The translations under genes were made by a program, and so were the position numbers. Shown one piece after another: positions 35,341 to 45,183 of a stretch of 64,000 nt of DNA (positions are counted from its first letter, which is position 1; each line of letters opens with the position of its first letter). Source of the stretch: Polytrichum commune. Taxonomy: Eukaryota > Streptophyta > Polytrichopsida > Polytrichales > Polytrichaceae. The notes below the pieces were generated by a model, which saw only the letters and a list, made by a program, of their open reading frames with translations, had not been told where the DNA came from and searched no databases. The stretch spans positions 39,199,554-39,263,553 of the forward strand of contig OX485803.1 in NCBI GenBank assembly GCA_950295325.1. The letters run 5' to 3'.

Positions 35341-35996
35341 GCTCTAAATACATGGTTCCTATCTAGAGGTTGAATCTCAAACTAAGTAAATCCTCTGAAA
35401 CATTCACATGACCATCATCTTGGAGTGGCAAGATGAAGGGAACAAAAGATCCATGAGCTCTAATGGTAGCCATAGAAAATCAAAAGACCATATGAACAAC
35501 ACATCACAAAAATATGGGTGAATGTTGCTTTTGTATAGAGTTGTGTGAAGAAATGAATGGAAATGAAAACGTGTGATACAATAATGGATGGAAATGAAAG
35601 CGTGTGATACATAACATCTAATAATATAGAAGTGGACATAATACAATAATAGTCAAAGACTATTTACGAGCAAGATATACACAAAACGGCGTCAAATACT
35701 AAAAGGATTGATAGAAATTTAAAATATATATATGTGTGGACTGACGCAGATGTAGAAAGAATTAAAATTGGTTGGAAAAATAAATTATTGATCATTATGA
35801 ATAGAACAAAGTAGGTGTCAGAAAATTTTGGCGGATATAACAAAAATAAACACATAATGACAAACGCGTTGAAATATCTCGTTCATTGAACGCCAATTAC
35901 AACATGTGATCGTAATATACGCCGGATTATGTGAGATAGATACATTGGAAGAATAAATGATAGTACCTGATAGAAAACATATCATAGACACCAACG
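35341..35996. promoter_or_regulatory. Shared upstream region of the divergent transposase and methylase genes
   Basis: 656 bp between two divergent start codons. It contains an AT-rich TAAAATATATATATGTGTGG stretch (35718-35738) and a tandem pair of ATGGAAATGAAA(A/G)CGTGTGATAC units (35555-35612). A bidirectional promoter is inferred from layout only; no transcription start can be fixed. Confidence 0.4.
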
Positions 35997-36369
35997 ATGG
36001 TAGACGATGTAGAAAGAACACCCGTGAGGCCGAAGAGAAGACGTAGGAAAGCTTTGTATTTCACTTCCGAAAAAAAAAGATTCAGACTCAGTGTGGGAAA
36101 AAATGATGCAAAAAAAGAAGAGAAAAGAAACTTGTTGAGTATGGTAGAAGAAACTGTGAAGACACTGGATTTTGATGCGATGGAGGATGATGAAGGTGCA
36201 AAGAGCAAAGAAGATGTAGACGATCGTATATCAGAGTCCGAATTAAAGACGGGTTCAAAGAAGACAATAAACAAAAAGGTAAGTCGGTTCAACGTTCACA
36301 TAATTTGATAGTGCATAAGTTGTAAGTTAGGACGGAGAACCTTGTACGTTCACTCACATGTCATGTAGT

Positions 36370-37060
36370 ACCAATTTATAGAGGTTATAAATTGGAGAGG
36401 AAAAACCCTATACGTTAATGCACATGGTATATAACAGAAATTTAGGAAGGCTAGAAGTCAGGAGGAGAACGCACTTAAGAGCAACTTAAGAGACGAGAAG
36501 TTGGGAGGCGAAATCATGTGCGTTAACGCACATGATTTATAAGAGCAATTTAAGAGGCGAGAAGTTGGGAGGTGAAACCCTGTACGTTAACGCACAGGGT
36601 TTATAAGAGCAACTTAGGAAGGCCAAAGTTGGGAAGAGAAACACTGTGCGTTAACGCACAGGGTTTATAAGCACAACTTAGGAAGGCCAAAGTTGGGAGG
36701 AGAAACCCTGTGCGTTAACGCATAGGGTTTGTAAGAGCAACTTAATAAGGCGAAAAGTTGGGAGAAAAAACCCTGTGCGTTAACGCACAGGGTTTATAAG
36801 AGCAACTTAGAAGGCAAAAAGTTGGAAGGCGAAACCCTGTGCGTTAACGCACAGGGTTTATAAGAGCAACTTAGGAGACAAAAAATTGGAAGGCGAAATC
36901 CTGTGCGTTAACGCACATGGTTTATAAGCGCAACTTAGGAAGGCCAAAGTTGGGAGGAGAAACCCTGTGCATTAACGCACAGGGTTTATAAGCGCAACTT
37001 AGGAAGCCCAAAGTTGGGAGGAGAAACCTTGTGCGTTAACGTACATGGTTTGTAAGCGCA
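36370..37060. repeat. Array of ~10 palindromes GTGCGTTAACGCAC, ~60-bp period, intron 1
   Basis: The unit is CCCTGTGCGTTAACGCACAG with GGTTTATAAGAGCAACTTAG and AAGTTGGGAGGAGAAA linkers. At least ten units are present, most with a perfect GTTAAC centre. Both the palindrome and the linker are conserved, so it arose by tandem duplication. It lies between exons 1 and 2 of the ParB/methylase gene. Confidence 0.9.
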
Positions 37061-37509
37061 ACTTAGGAAGGCCAAAGTTGGGAGGTAAAACGACTAGGAG
37101 AGCCTAAAATTAAAACAAATATCTATTGTATGAATTTAAATCGATGTTCAGAACATAGGAGCAAAAAAACTATTCAAAACGAGGTTAGAATGCAAGAAAT
37201 GACAAATATGACTACTCAAGTATTCATGCAATACGTTATAGGAGCTAGAAAATGACACAAAATAGCATAAATTTTTTTTTGCCCCGAAATCCAAAATTTA
37301 CGAGGTGGCCCAAAACAAGGAAATAGATAGAAGAATGAGAAAAGAAAATCATTTCAAACCAAAACAAAATATCAGAAGAATTTGTAGCTACGGAGATTTA
37401 GATAATATAGCATATTTTTGTTTTTTTTTTTATCCCATTAGCATTTTTTTCCAGATTTGACAAGTTTTGGCAAATCTACGAATTCCAGACCCTCAAATTC
37501 ACGTCTCGG

Positions 37510-37725
37510 CCCTGTGCGTTAACGCACAGGGTCTATGTGCTAACGCACAGGCCTTATGTGCTAACGCACAAGGTGTATGCGGTAACGCATAGTGGCTAGA
37601 AAGTTGCCAGCGCAGACCCTGTGCGTTAACGCATAGGGTCTACTTGCCTAGCTAGAGGCTTCGCAAAGTTGGGCAAGTAGACCCTGTGCGTTAACGCACA
37701 GGGTCTGCGCTGGCAAATTTCTAGC
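37510..37725. repeat. Second GTTAACGCAC block with a nested large hairpin, intron 1
   Basis: Five more palindrome units (two of GTGCTAACGCAC type). 37597-37650 (GTTGCCAGCGCAGACCCTGT onward) is inverted at 37670-37724, giving a ~50-bp stem whose arms are themselves palindromes. The spacer is TTGCCTAGCTAGAGGCTTCG. Confidence 0.85.
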
Positions 37726-37937
37726 GGCTATGCGGGGCCACGAAGAGCCATGCTAAATATGGCTGCAGGGACAAGTAGTATAAATTGTCACAACCCCAAA
37801 GCATTTAGTCTTTTTTGTCTCCTCTGTCGGACCTGAGCTCATCGCTGCAAGCTCTCTCATCAACAGGTGCAGTACAAGGTTTGTTGGCACTTTCGTGGTG
37901 ACTGGGTAATTGCGCATAATCAGGCGTAAATTACGGA

Positions 37938-38092
37938 CAGTTTGGATCGGCCGACCCAAATTGTGTGCCTAGTTTGGGTCGATCGATCCAAACTGTGTGC
38001 CTAATTTGGGTCGGCTGACCCAAACTGTGAGCCTAGTTTGGGTCGGTCGACCCAAACTGTGAGCAGGGTTTGGGTCGTTCAACCCAAACCTC
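37938..38092. repeat. Array of five palindromes TTTGGGTCGGTCGACCCAAA, intron 1
   Basis: Five units with centres GGCC, ATCG, GCTG, GTCG and TTCA, spaced about 32 bp by CTGTGAGCCTAG-like linkers. Same palindrome family as 33031-33182, but with different linkers and centres. Confidence 0.9.
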
Positions 38093-38240
38093 GCGTCCAA
38101 CTTTGTTAGACCTGTAGTTGGACGCACAGGGTCTGGCCTTGTAGTTTTGGGGTGAGCGGCCACCCTAATCGTACAATATTTGAAGGTGCAAATGACTGTG
38201 TCTAGAATAATTTTTGTCATTCTTCCCTGTGTTCGTGGTA

Positions 38241-38300
38241 TTCTGTTGTTATTGTTGTTGTTATTGTTGTTGTTATTGCTGTTGTTTTTGTAATGTTATT
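38241..38300. repeat. GTT-rich simple repeat in intron 1
   Basis: TTGTTGTTATTGTTGTTGTT-type microsatellite about 60 bp before the exon 2 acceptor; it may serve as a pyrimidine-poor spacer only. Confidence 0.7.
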
Positions 38301-38607
38301 GCTAATGTGTTGCTACTGGTTTTGAAATATTTATGAAACTTATTTCATTTGTTTTAGGACCAATCAATGGATTTGAAAAGAACGACTCTTATTTCTACTG
38401 ATGATGATTCCACAATGCATTCAACTCAAGATCGTCCATCTCAATAAGTTCATCATCATCAGAACATATCATCAAATCTTCATAATAAAAAAAAGAAAAA
38501 AATAAATGAATCCCTCGATGATTTTGACTCGGATGAAGATAATGATGGTGACAATATGTCGCAACCCTTGCTAGGTCCTTTAATAATCTTGCCAATTTTC
38601 AATTCTA

Positions 38608-39530
38608 GCAAAGGTTACGAGTCGCTAACCCTTCGCATTCCGCCATGCTAATGGATAGCTCCTCTTACCTCGGACCAATAGTTCATAGGAGGGAACCAAC
38701 CCTCCTACTTTGCTTTCGGGACTCACCCCTTAATCGGTAACCCATTTCCCCAATGTGGACTTCCATCCATGGAAGTCCAATCCTATGTTGATCATCGCGT
38801 TGCCGGAGCAACACTACAACAACCCGAACCATACTAGGCAACTATGGCCTCACAATAGGCCAAAGCCCATGGAGGCCTTGCCGTTCGGCCTCGGGTGGGT
38901 GAGGCCACACCACCTCACCCATATAAGCCTCTAGGACTCTACGCGGGGCCCCTACCCCACCGTCAACCAACCTCTTGTCTCTCTACCAAGAGTTGGGGCC
39001 AAGTGGACATTTTCCCTTAGCCGCTGGGCCTAGAAGCCCCCAGCAGCTTCAGACCATTATAACTTCCTTGTATGATGTCTGATTCCAGCAACCAACCACT
39101 CCATCTTTATCTACGCTTCACGTAGATGCCGATGGACTCCTCACTTGCCCCATTCGGGCAAGTGGTGAGGAAGTTATGCCTGTTTGAACCTTGGCAGTCC
39201 CGGGAATCACTCCCAGGCACTGCTGTAGCAGGGCGCTGTCCCGGGACAGCGCCCCACTCAAATGGCCATAACTCCTAGCTCACACCTCGGATTGAGGTGT
39301 TCTTGAGCATTCTAGGATCACCACGCCATGAGCTACGCATAGCTCATGGCCTTACCGTTGTGCCTCCTAGTCTTCGTGGATGGGAGGCGTTCCCAACGCC
39401 CGGGGACCTCATCCACACTTGGATCACTTGGGCCCTCTCACCAAAGGCGCCACAAGTCCCGGGTGTCACTCCGGGGTCCCCCTTGTGCCCATGGTGTTTC
39501 GGGCACTCCTCATGGAGAGGTGCGCGACAC
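38608..39530. mobile_element. GC-rich hairpin-dense insertion splitting the ParB-domain exon
   Basis: Composition changes sharply from AT-rich to GC-rich between two coding blocks that share a frame. The block holds at least eight short palindromes, for example GACTTCCATCCATGGAAGTC, GCTGTCCCGGGACAGC, CACCTCGGATTGAGGTG and CATGAGCTACGCATAGCTCATG. Candidate ends are GTCGCTAACC on the left and its imperfect complement GGTGCGCGAC on the right, but no target duplication was confirmed. It could also be an unusual retained intron (GT at 38608). The open frame across its right half is fortuitous. Confidence 0.5.
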
Positions 39531-39639
39531 AATAAATCTTATCAAGACAAAGTGTGGGAGCTTACGAACAAACGAAAGGTCAATTCCACTTCCACAATTT
39601 CTTCAATCCGTGCTGGACCTAATGCTCGCTTGCGTGTAC

Positions 39640-40063
39640 CCTTATGTCGCATGGTTTCTATGCCGATTGTGCGTTCTGCTTTGAAGGGTAACATTACTAA
39701 ATTGGAGGCTGATTTTTTCAATGGTTATCGTGATGGTGACCGTGTGTTTTATATATCGGCCACCGATTCTAAGGAAAACTTTCAATTCGTGGATGATGAG
39801 GTTCGCGCATCTTGGAGCCCAAATTGGGCTCAAGCCAATGCCCTGTTTGAATCTCAATTGGATACAGATTTGTCATTGACGTCATACAAGAATAAGATAT
39901 TTTTTATATGGGATGGAAATCACAGATTTTTTGCTTGGAAAAATTATATTGACCGCGTATATACCGAAGATTATGAACGTCATGTCTTTGTGGATTCTAT
40001 CATTTTGGCGCCCCAGCCTGACGACATTCCAAGTTTGTTGACTGCTATGCATGACATCAATAA
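39640..40063 (+). other. ParB/sulfiredoxin-like domain
   Basis: The translated exon reads VRSALKGNITKLEADFF...DGDRVFYISATDS...KIFFIWDGNHRFFAWKNYI. The G-x-H-R-x2-A signature after a beta strand, with an upstream strand-helix, is the ParB/Srx nucleotide-binding motif. Followed by VFVDSIILAPQ and a helix, it fits the fold order. In ParB this site binds CTP, in sulfiredoxin ATP. Assignment is by motif only. Confidence 0.6.
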
Positions 40064-41908
40064 GTAATGTTCTTACCTATTTTTTTACACTTATTTCTAG
40101 TCTATATTTTGTTTCCCAAATTATATCATCATGAATCTAATCAATTTAATGTTTTTTTCAGGTCAACCGAAAATTCTCACGTATCCACCAATTTGGTACA
40201 TACTTTATATCGGATGCAAAGTATTGGCACCATGCCTTTGACTTCCTTCAGAAAGCAACTGGATCCAAAGAGTTATAAACGATGTGAGGAGAAGTCCGTC
40301 GAAACTTGGTATTCTTTGACACGACCAATTTTTTTGGATTACATGTACAGTGTAAGTTCTTCTACCATTGCTAATATGTGCCTTATGTTTATTCACCTTC
40401 ATTTTACATTACATCTATATGAACTTATAAATATTGACTTTTGTTTGATTTTTCAGCAAGAACTTGCTGAGGCTAGCGATATTGCTCTCAACCAGTACAA
40501 TGAAATTCATCCTCTTGAACGGACATCAGACGGAGTTTCAAAAGCAATGTCCGCAGCTGTCAACAAAAAACGTGCAATTTTATCTTCTAGTTTTACGAAA
40601 CAACTAGCGATTGCCGATATCAACCTTACCTCTGCTTTCCTTGAAGAAGTTAAGCACCATTGGGGTTCATTTTCGGTGCCTGAAATGCTACAAGAGAAAC
40701 TTCATCGTGTTGCTGTCAGTAATGTGGATACAGAAGTCAAAGTTGGATGGCTCAAGCTTTGGAATGACAATAGATTTGACAAAGATGCATTGCATTTCCC
40801 GAAATCGCCCCTCTCTGATTCTGCACTTGATGATTGGTTATCAAAATCTACATATTGGGCACAGTTGGAAAAAAAGACTATCGAAGAGCTTCAAAGTATT
40901 ATTTCATCTCCTCTTCAGTTGCCTGCAGATGTGCCTACTCTCTCCGAGTATATCCAAACCTGGAAGTTTGCGGCTTTCAATTCAATATTCTATCGTGAAT
41001 TCCAAAGCAGAAAAGTTAAAAAACACAACGGTTGGAATGAGCAACCTAATATTGATCTTGCTATGAAACGTGTATTATACAGATACAACCTAATCTTATT
41101 ATTTTTTTGATTTTTTTTTATTCCATTTGTCAAATTGTCATGGAATATTTGACTTACAATATTTTTGTGTGTAGGTATTTTCGATATGTTTTGATTCCAC
41201 ATAAATGCGTTATAGGGGAACCTCGTTTTTTCCCAAATTGGCGTGACACTGGTGCAGGAGATTCATGCATGTTCACTACTGAGATTTGTTTGGATTGGTC
41301 GCTCCCACACTATGAGGATTGTGGTTGGTATCTTGATTGTCCTAAGGATGCATGTCCGTCAAGTGAGAAGACAATCCGTCAGATAAATGATGCTAAAAAT
41401 GTGGATCCTCGTGATACTGCAATTTTGCAAGCACAAATTGTGCAGCTTAAACTTAGAGAGCCAGAACCAAAAGAGACAAAACATCGTTAGAGGAAACATG
41501 TTCTTGAAACCAAAATACAAGATCAATCGGAAATTTAACAACATGAAGAATTGCTTGTTCTTTCCAATGATTTGGATAAGAATCCACTTGGAGGCGAAAG
41601 TTCAAAGTCTGGGTGCGATGTATTGGAATTCCATTACTCGAGCACCTATGACGCTATTCATCGTGCGCCAAAGAATGTTTTGAGAAAAGAGTTATTCATA
41701 CTGAAAAACTTTCTCACGCTCTCTTTTGCTCGATCTACTGCTGTTAAGAACAAGTCTGAAGGGGTTGAAGTAGGCCCTCCTGAGTGGATCCAATGGCGGA
41801 CATTTTTTGAAAACGTAAGTATTATTGTTTTGGTATTTTCTGTAATGTTCTTACTTTCATTTGGATTTTATTTTGTGTCTTATATTGTGATATATTGTGG
41901 TATTTCAG

Positions 41909-42700
41909 TTCAAAGACAATCGCGAATTTCATGTCATGGGAAGTCCGACTCCATTTGCCGTTGACTTGGTTTTTCTGCAATTTCCCGACGGTCTTGACTT
42001 CAACCTCTCCAATAGACCTGCTGAAATTCCTCTTTGGAATAAATATGACAAGAACTGGATGGTTGCAACAATGTCCTTGTGCAAGTCCATCTTGTCTGAA
42101 GATGGCGTCCTCATAGTATTTTCTGCTATCGATATGCAAACCAAGAAGGTTTTGAATTCAACCTTACACAACGGCAACATGAAAGTTCTTAGGACTTTTA
42201 TTTGCCTCAATTCGTACATGGTGTTCAAGGATCCGGAGTCTCCAACCTACACCGTAAGTATAACATATCACAATTGTTTCTATTTAATTATTTTGGTGTT
42301 ATTTGCATTGTATATAGTTTTAACACAATTTATATTTTTTTGTAGACTCCGGCATTTATGGCTCATGTCTTGGTAAGGGATTTTACTACCACAAAATCCA
42401 CGAGACAACCAAACTCCATTTTTTTTGGCACTGGATTGAAAAGCAAAAACTTGCTTTTCAATTTTGTGGATGAAAAAAACATGCTTCTTCAAAAATCGGG
42501 AAGACCTTGGAGGGGGGCATATCAAAAATCGCCGCGTTTTTTTCAAGATCTTATTGAATTGTACACCATCGAATGGACGCGTTGTTGATTTGACATGTTC
42601 CACTGGAGCTTCTATCCTAGCAACACGCGCATGTGGCAGACATCTTCTTGCATTTGAGGGTGATAATGACATGTTTGAGCACATATTGAAACCGCTTTTG
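41909..42700 (+). other. Beta-class-like DNA methyltransferase domain, degenerate
   Basis: Order seen: DLVFLQFPDGL (41965-42000) where a DPPY/SPPY tetrad would be expected; WMVATMSLCKSILSEDGVLI (42055-42117), like the helix and strand after motif IV; KSPRFFQDLIEL (42525-42560), like the motif X entry; VVDLTCSTGAS (42583-42615), motif I; GRHLLAFEGD (42634-42663), motif II. The G-x-G of motif I reads C-S-T-G, and the catalytic tetrad is not preserved, so catalysis is doubtful in this copy or possibly in the family. A one-base frameshift falls between motifs X and I. Confidence 0.6.
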
Positions 42701-43288
42701 GAAAACGTTTTGAAAGAGGGGTCATCTAAGGAGAATATACAAGATCTCACAAAAGAAGATGATAACCTCTCAGATGAGGAGATGCTTGAATTTGAGTGTA
42801 AGTAAGTTTTAATACAATAAATTTTTATTCAATTCATTCGTTTCATTCAATTCATTGGTTCATTTTTATTTCTTCACATTATTTACATGTTTCATCGATT
42901 TGATTTCAGGAATACGATTGGAAAGAGGACATGTCTCCCGTTTTGGGCACATAGACAATTCCTACGAAGTCCAAGCCGTAGCCCGCGTCTCCCATCATAT
43001 GCCGAAAATGTTGCAATTGCAATGTTGAATCTCGAAGATTCGGATCCAAATGAAAAATCTTGCTATAGTTCCAAAATCAATTCGCAATGCAAAGGTGCTC
43101 GAATATATATAGATGACGAGGCAAAAGATAGTTTCATGTCTAGTGCTACTACTGATGAATAAATTTTTGGACTTCATGTTGTTTATCCCTCTCAACCCTC
43201 TTATTACTAAACCCTAAAATCATCATTTTTAAGGCCACAATTCCACGGTTATAGGATATTGGTGGCCCTATTACCAAAAATTTCATCT

Positions 43289-43359
43289 TCCTCACTGCTC
43301 ATAAGTTACCGCTCATCGCTCACCGCTCATTGCTCACCGCTCATAAGATAGCACTCCCC
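43289..43359 (-). repeat. Right terminal inverted repeat and subterminal GAGC repeats of the MULE
   Basis: On the complement it reads GGGGAGTGCTATCTTATGAG then GCGGTGAGCAATGAGC repeats, mirroring the left end at 28386-28466. Followed by the target duplicate GTAGCCAAAG at 43360-43369. Confidence 0.85.
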
Positions 43360-43369
43360 GTAGCCAAAG

Positions 43370-44192
43370 TGGTGTTCACCACACGACTCCTTGGTTGTAG
43401 ATTGTGGGACCAAGTAACATATGAACATAATTATCCTTTAATTCCGGGATTTCATGTTCATAGGGAGCACTCAAGCTGTGTACTTTTCAATAAAAAGCTA
43501 TAACTCATTTGAGTTTCTTAAATGTGCTCTCTTTCTTTGGAAAAAAAACCATCTTGTAGCTACATAATAATGTAATAACTATCATAATTCTTATTCCATG
43601 GCTTTCGTTTGATATTCATCCCTATTTCTATCAACAATGACATCATATGGTGAGTTTATTTTAAACTTGGATTCATAAATGGAAAGGGAAAAAAAATGGG
43701 CAAAAAAATAATTAACAAACTATCCTTGTTGGATTCTCAATTTATTTTAAAGGTTTTACCTCAAGAAATGAACTATTTATCTTTTTTCCAATATTCTCTA
43801 CAAATAAATTCTTTAACCAAAAACATAATAAGGGAATCAAGGTTATCGGTGAACATGTAGATGTATAGGTGTGGTTTTTCATAGTATGGGGGTTTCAAGT
43901 CAAGTTGTTAATTCAACATGGAGGATATCTTTGATGTTCAACCAATTCTTGTTTGTGTGTGTGGAGGAGGGGGGTAGAGTGAGGGTATCAAAATCATGGT
44001 GTGCAGCCAAGTGTGCATAATGGAGGGCTTCAAAGGAAGTTTGGACGCCCAGGTCAGAGTTGGGATGACAAAACCGGTATCTATTCATTTTGTGCACTTG
44101 GGTGGGTTGCAAAGACAATGTCACATGTGTGTGGGGAGTAGTATGTGTTGCATTGGATGGGAAATGTACTTAGTGGGCTTGAGTGGTATGAA

Positions 44193-44225
<33 letters not shown>

Positions 44226-44975
44226 GGAACCAAAGCTACCCATAATGACCAAAGATCATCCTCCACTACTCATGCCGAGCCAACTGTTCCTAGCATGGCT
44301 TAATCTCCACTTTCATTGCATGCTCCAATTAACCCTACAACAAAAGAATTCCTCTAGCTCCCCAAGTTTTATTGAAGTTGTTGGTGAACACCTGATTTTT
44401 ATTTAAGAAAAAAAGACAAAAAAAAGAAGAAGCCTACTTGAAGACATCTCCCATCTCATTGACCATGTTAAATATATCATATGGATGAGTATATTAATCT
44501 CATGATATATTAATCTCATCCATATGATATATTTAACATTTTGGTGATGTATTAATTTTGGTTGAAGAAAACATCGTTTTGCTCAATCCAACATTCCAAA
44601 GAGTGCCACCATGGAGGAGGTGCCACGACCCCTTATGAATTTCCTTTTGAAAGTGGATTGTTACCGTGTCATTTCTTTACACTTACTCAAACTATTGAAA
44701 AGTAGAGATTTGCTCAATTTCTTCATAATGCGAGCTTTGGATGAAAGCTTGTCACCCGAAGTATAAACTCCCGTACATTGCAAGTTCAAGCTCTCAAGCC
44801 CAGCTCAAGTGTACCTTAAAGGGCTCCCAAGTTGGAGGTGATTGTGATTAGCTAAGGAGTGATAGAAGCCCATTGCTTTTGGGCCCACAAATCGTTCACT
44901 TACATCAACTCTCGAAGACCACGATGACTTAGTGTGACGATGTATACGGTATGGATTGAGTTCCAAGGAAATGGG
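43370..44975. other. No gene seen
   Basis: Anonymous AT-rich DNA with a GT/TA microsatellite (44193-44226) and a 73-bp AT-rich palindrome (44466-44538). The 136-codon plus-strand ORF near 44000 runs through the microsatellite and has no recognisable domain. Confidence 0.4.
44466..44538. repeat. Short AT-rich palindrome
   Basis: GTTAAATATATCATATGGAT and its complement ATCCATATGATATATTTAAC flank a ~30-bp centre containing repeated ATATTAATCTCAT. It may be a small foldback or an insertion footprint. Confidence 0.7.
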
Positions 44976-45183
44976 TACACCAACTATGATATTGTTGTGT
45001 CACTTACTATTCGGAGTTACACATTCCTATATCTTTTACTATTGATGTAATTATGTTATTGTTCTATAATGTTCAAATAATTAATTCAACTTTCTCTTGG
45101 TAGAAAATGAGATATTTAATAAAAACTTATAGCGTTGGATAATCCTAAACAGTAAGTGATGCTAAATATCATATTTAGTGTAG
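44976..45183. mobile_element. ~208-bp MITE, TACACCAACTATGAT...ATCATATTTAGTGTA family
   Basis: Left TACACCAACTATGATATTGT then GTCACTTACTATTCGG; right CCTAAACAGTAAGTGATGC then AAATATCATATTTAGTGTA. Same family as 14377, 14815, 50067 and 57476. Confidence 0.65.

Larger units (their letters stand above)
35997..43162 (+). pseudogene. ParB/Srx-like plus DNA N4/N6-methyltransferase-like gene, transposon cargo
   Basis: Exons: 35997-36278 (ATG; basic PKRRRRK, NLS-like; donor AAG|GTAAGT); 38358-about 38607 (acceptor TTTTAG, phase 0); about 39540-40063; 40162-40351; 40457-about 41071; 41175-41814; 41909-42253; 42346-42801; 42910-43162 (stop TAA). Phases agree at every well-defined junction except 41071/41175. 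Exon 3 carries a ParB/sulfiredoxin-like segment around WDGNHRFFAWKNYI. Exons 7-8 carry a methylase-like domain in beta-class order: a degenerate catalytic region (VDLVFLQFPDGL), a K-x-P-like helix (KSPRFFQDLIEL), then the SAM-binding-like VVDLTCSTGAS and GRHLLAFEGD. Damage: stops at 38445 (TAA), 41488 (TAG) and 41536 (TAA), a one-base shift near 42562, and a GC-rich insertion. ParB-methylase fusions occur in phages and bacteria; whether relatives are active enzymes is unknown. Confidence 0.75.
28386..43359. mobile_element. ~15-kb Mutator-like transposon carrying a transposase and a ParB/DNA-methylase-like gene
   Basis: Boundaries: perfect 10-bp direct repeats GTAGCCAAAG at 28376-28385 and 43360-43369. 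Just inside, both ends read G-rich then GCTATCTTATGAGC (right end on the complement), followed by clusters of GAGC(A/G)(G/A)TGAGC-type repeats (28405-28470; 43289-43345). MULE target duplications are usually 8-11 bp and termini usually begin with G, so the structure fits. Contents: a minus-strand MULE transposase (35340->29284) and a plus-strand ParB/methylase gene (35997->43162), in divergent orientation. Nested insertions are a 2.3-kb solo LTR (30196-32512) and a ~0.9-kb GC-rich block (about 38608-39530). Without them the element is about 11.7 kb. Internal palindrome arrays lie in introns of both genes. Frameshifts and stops suggest this copy is no longer autonomous. Confidence 0.85.

Noticed and set aside
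36370-37060. CRISPR-like array from regularly spaced palindromes
   Set aside because: The spacers are near-identical linkers rather than unique sequences, and the context is a eukaryotic intron; it is a tandem duplication.
39297-39540. Start of a 256-codon ORF upstream of the ParB-like exon
   Set aside because: This part lies in the GC-rich insertion and begins at GTG, not ATG; only the downstream portion belongs to the gene.
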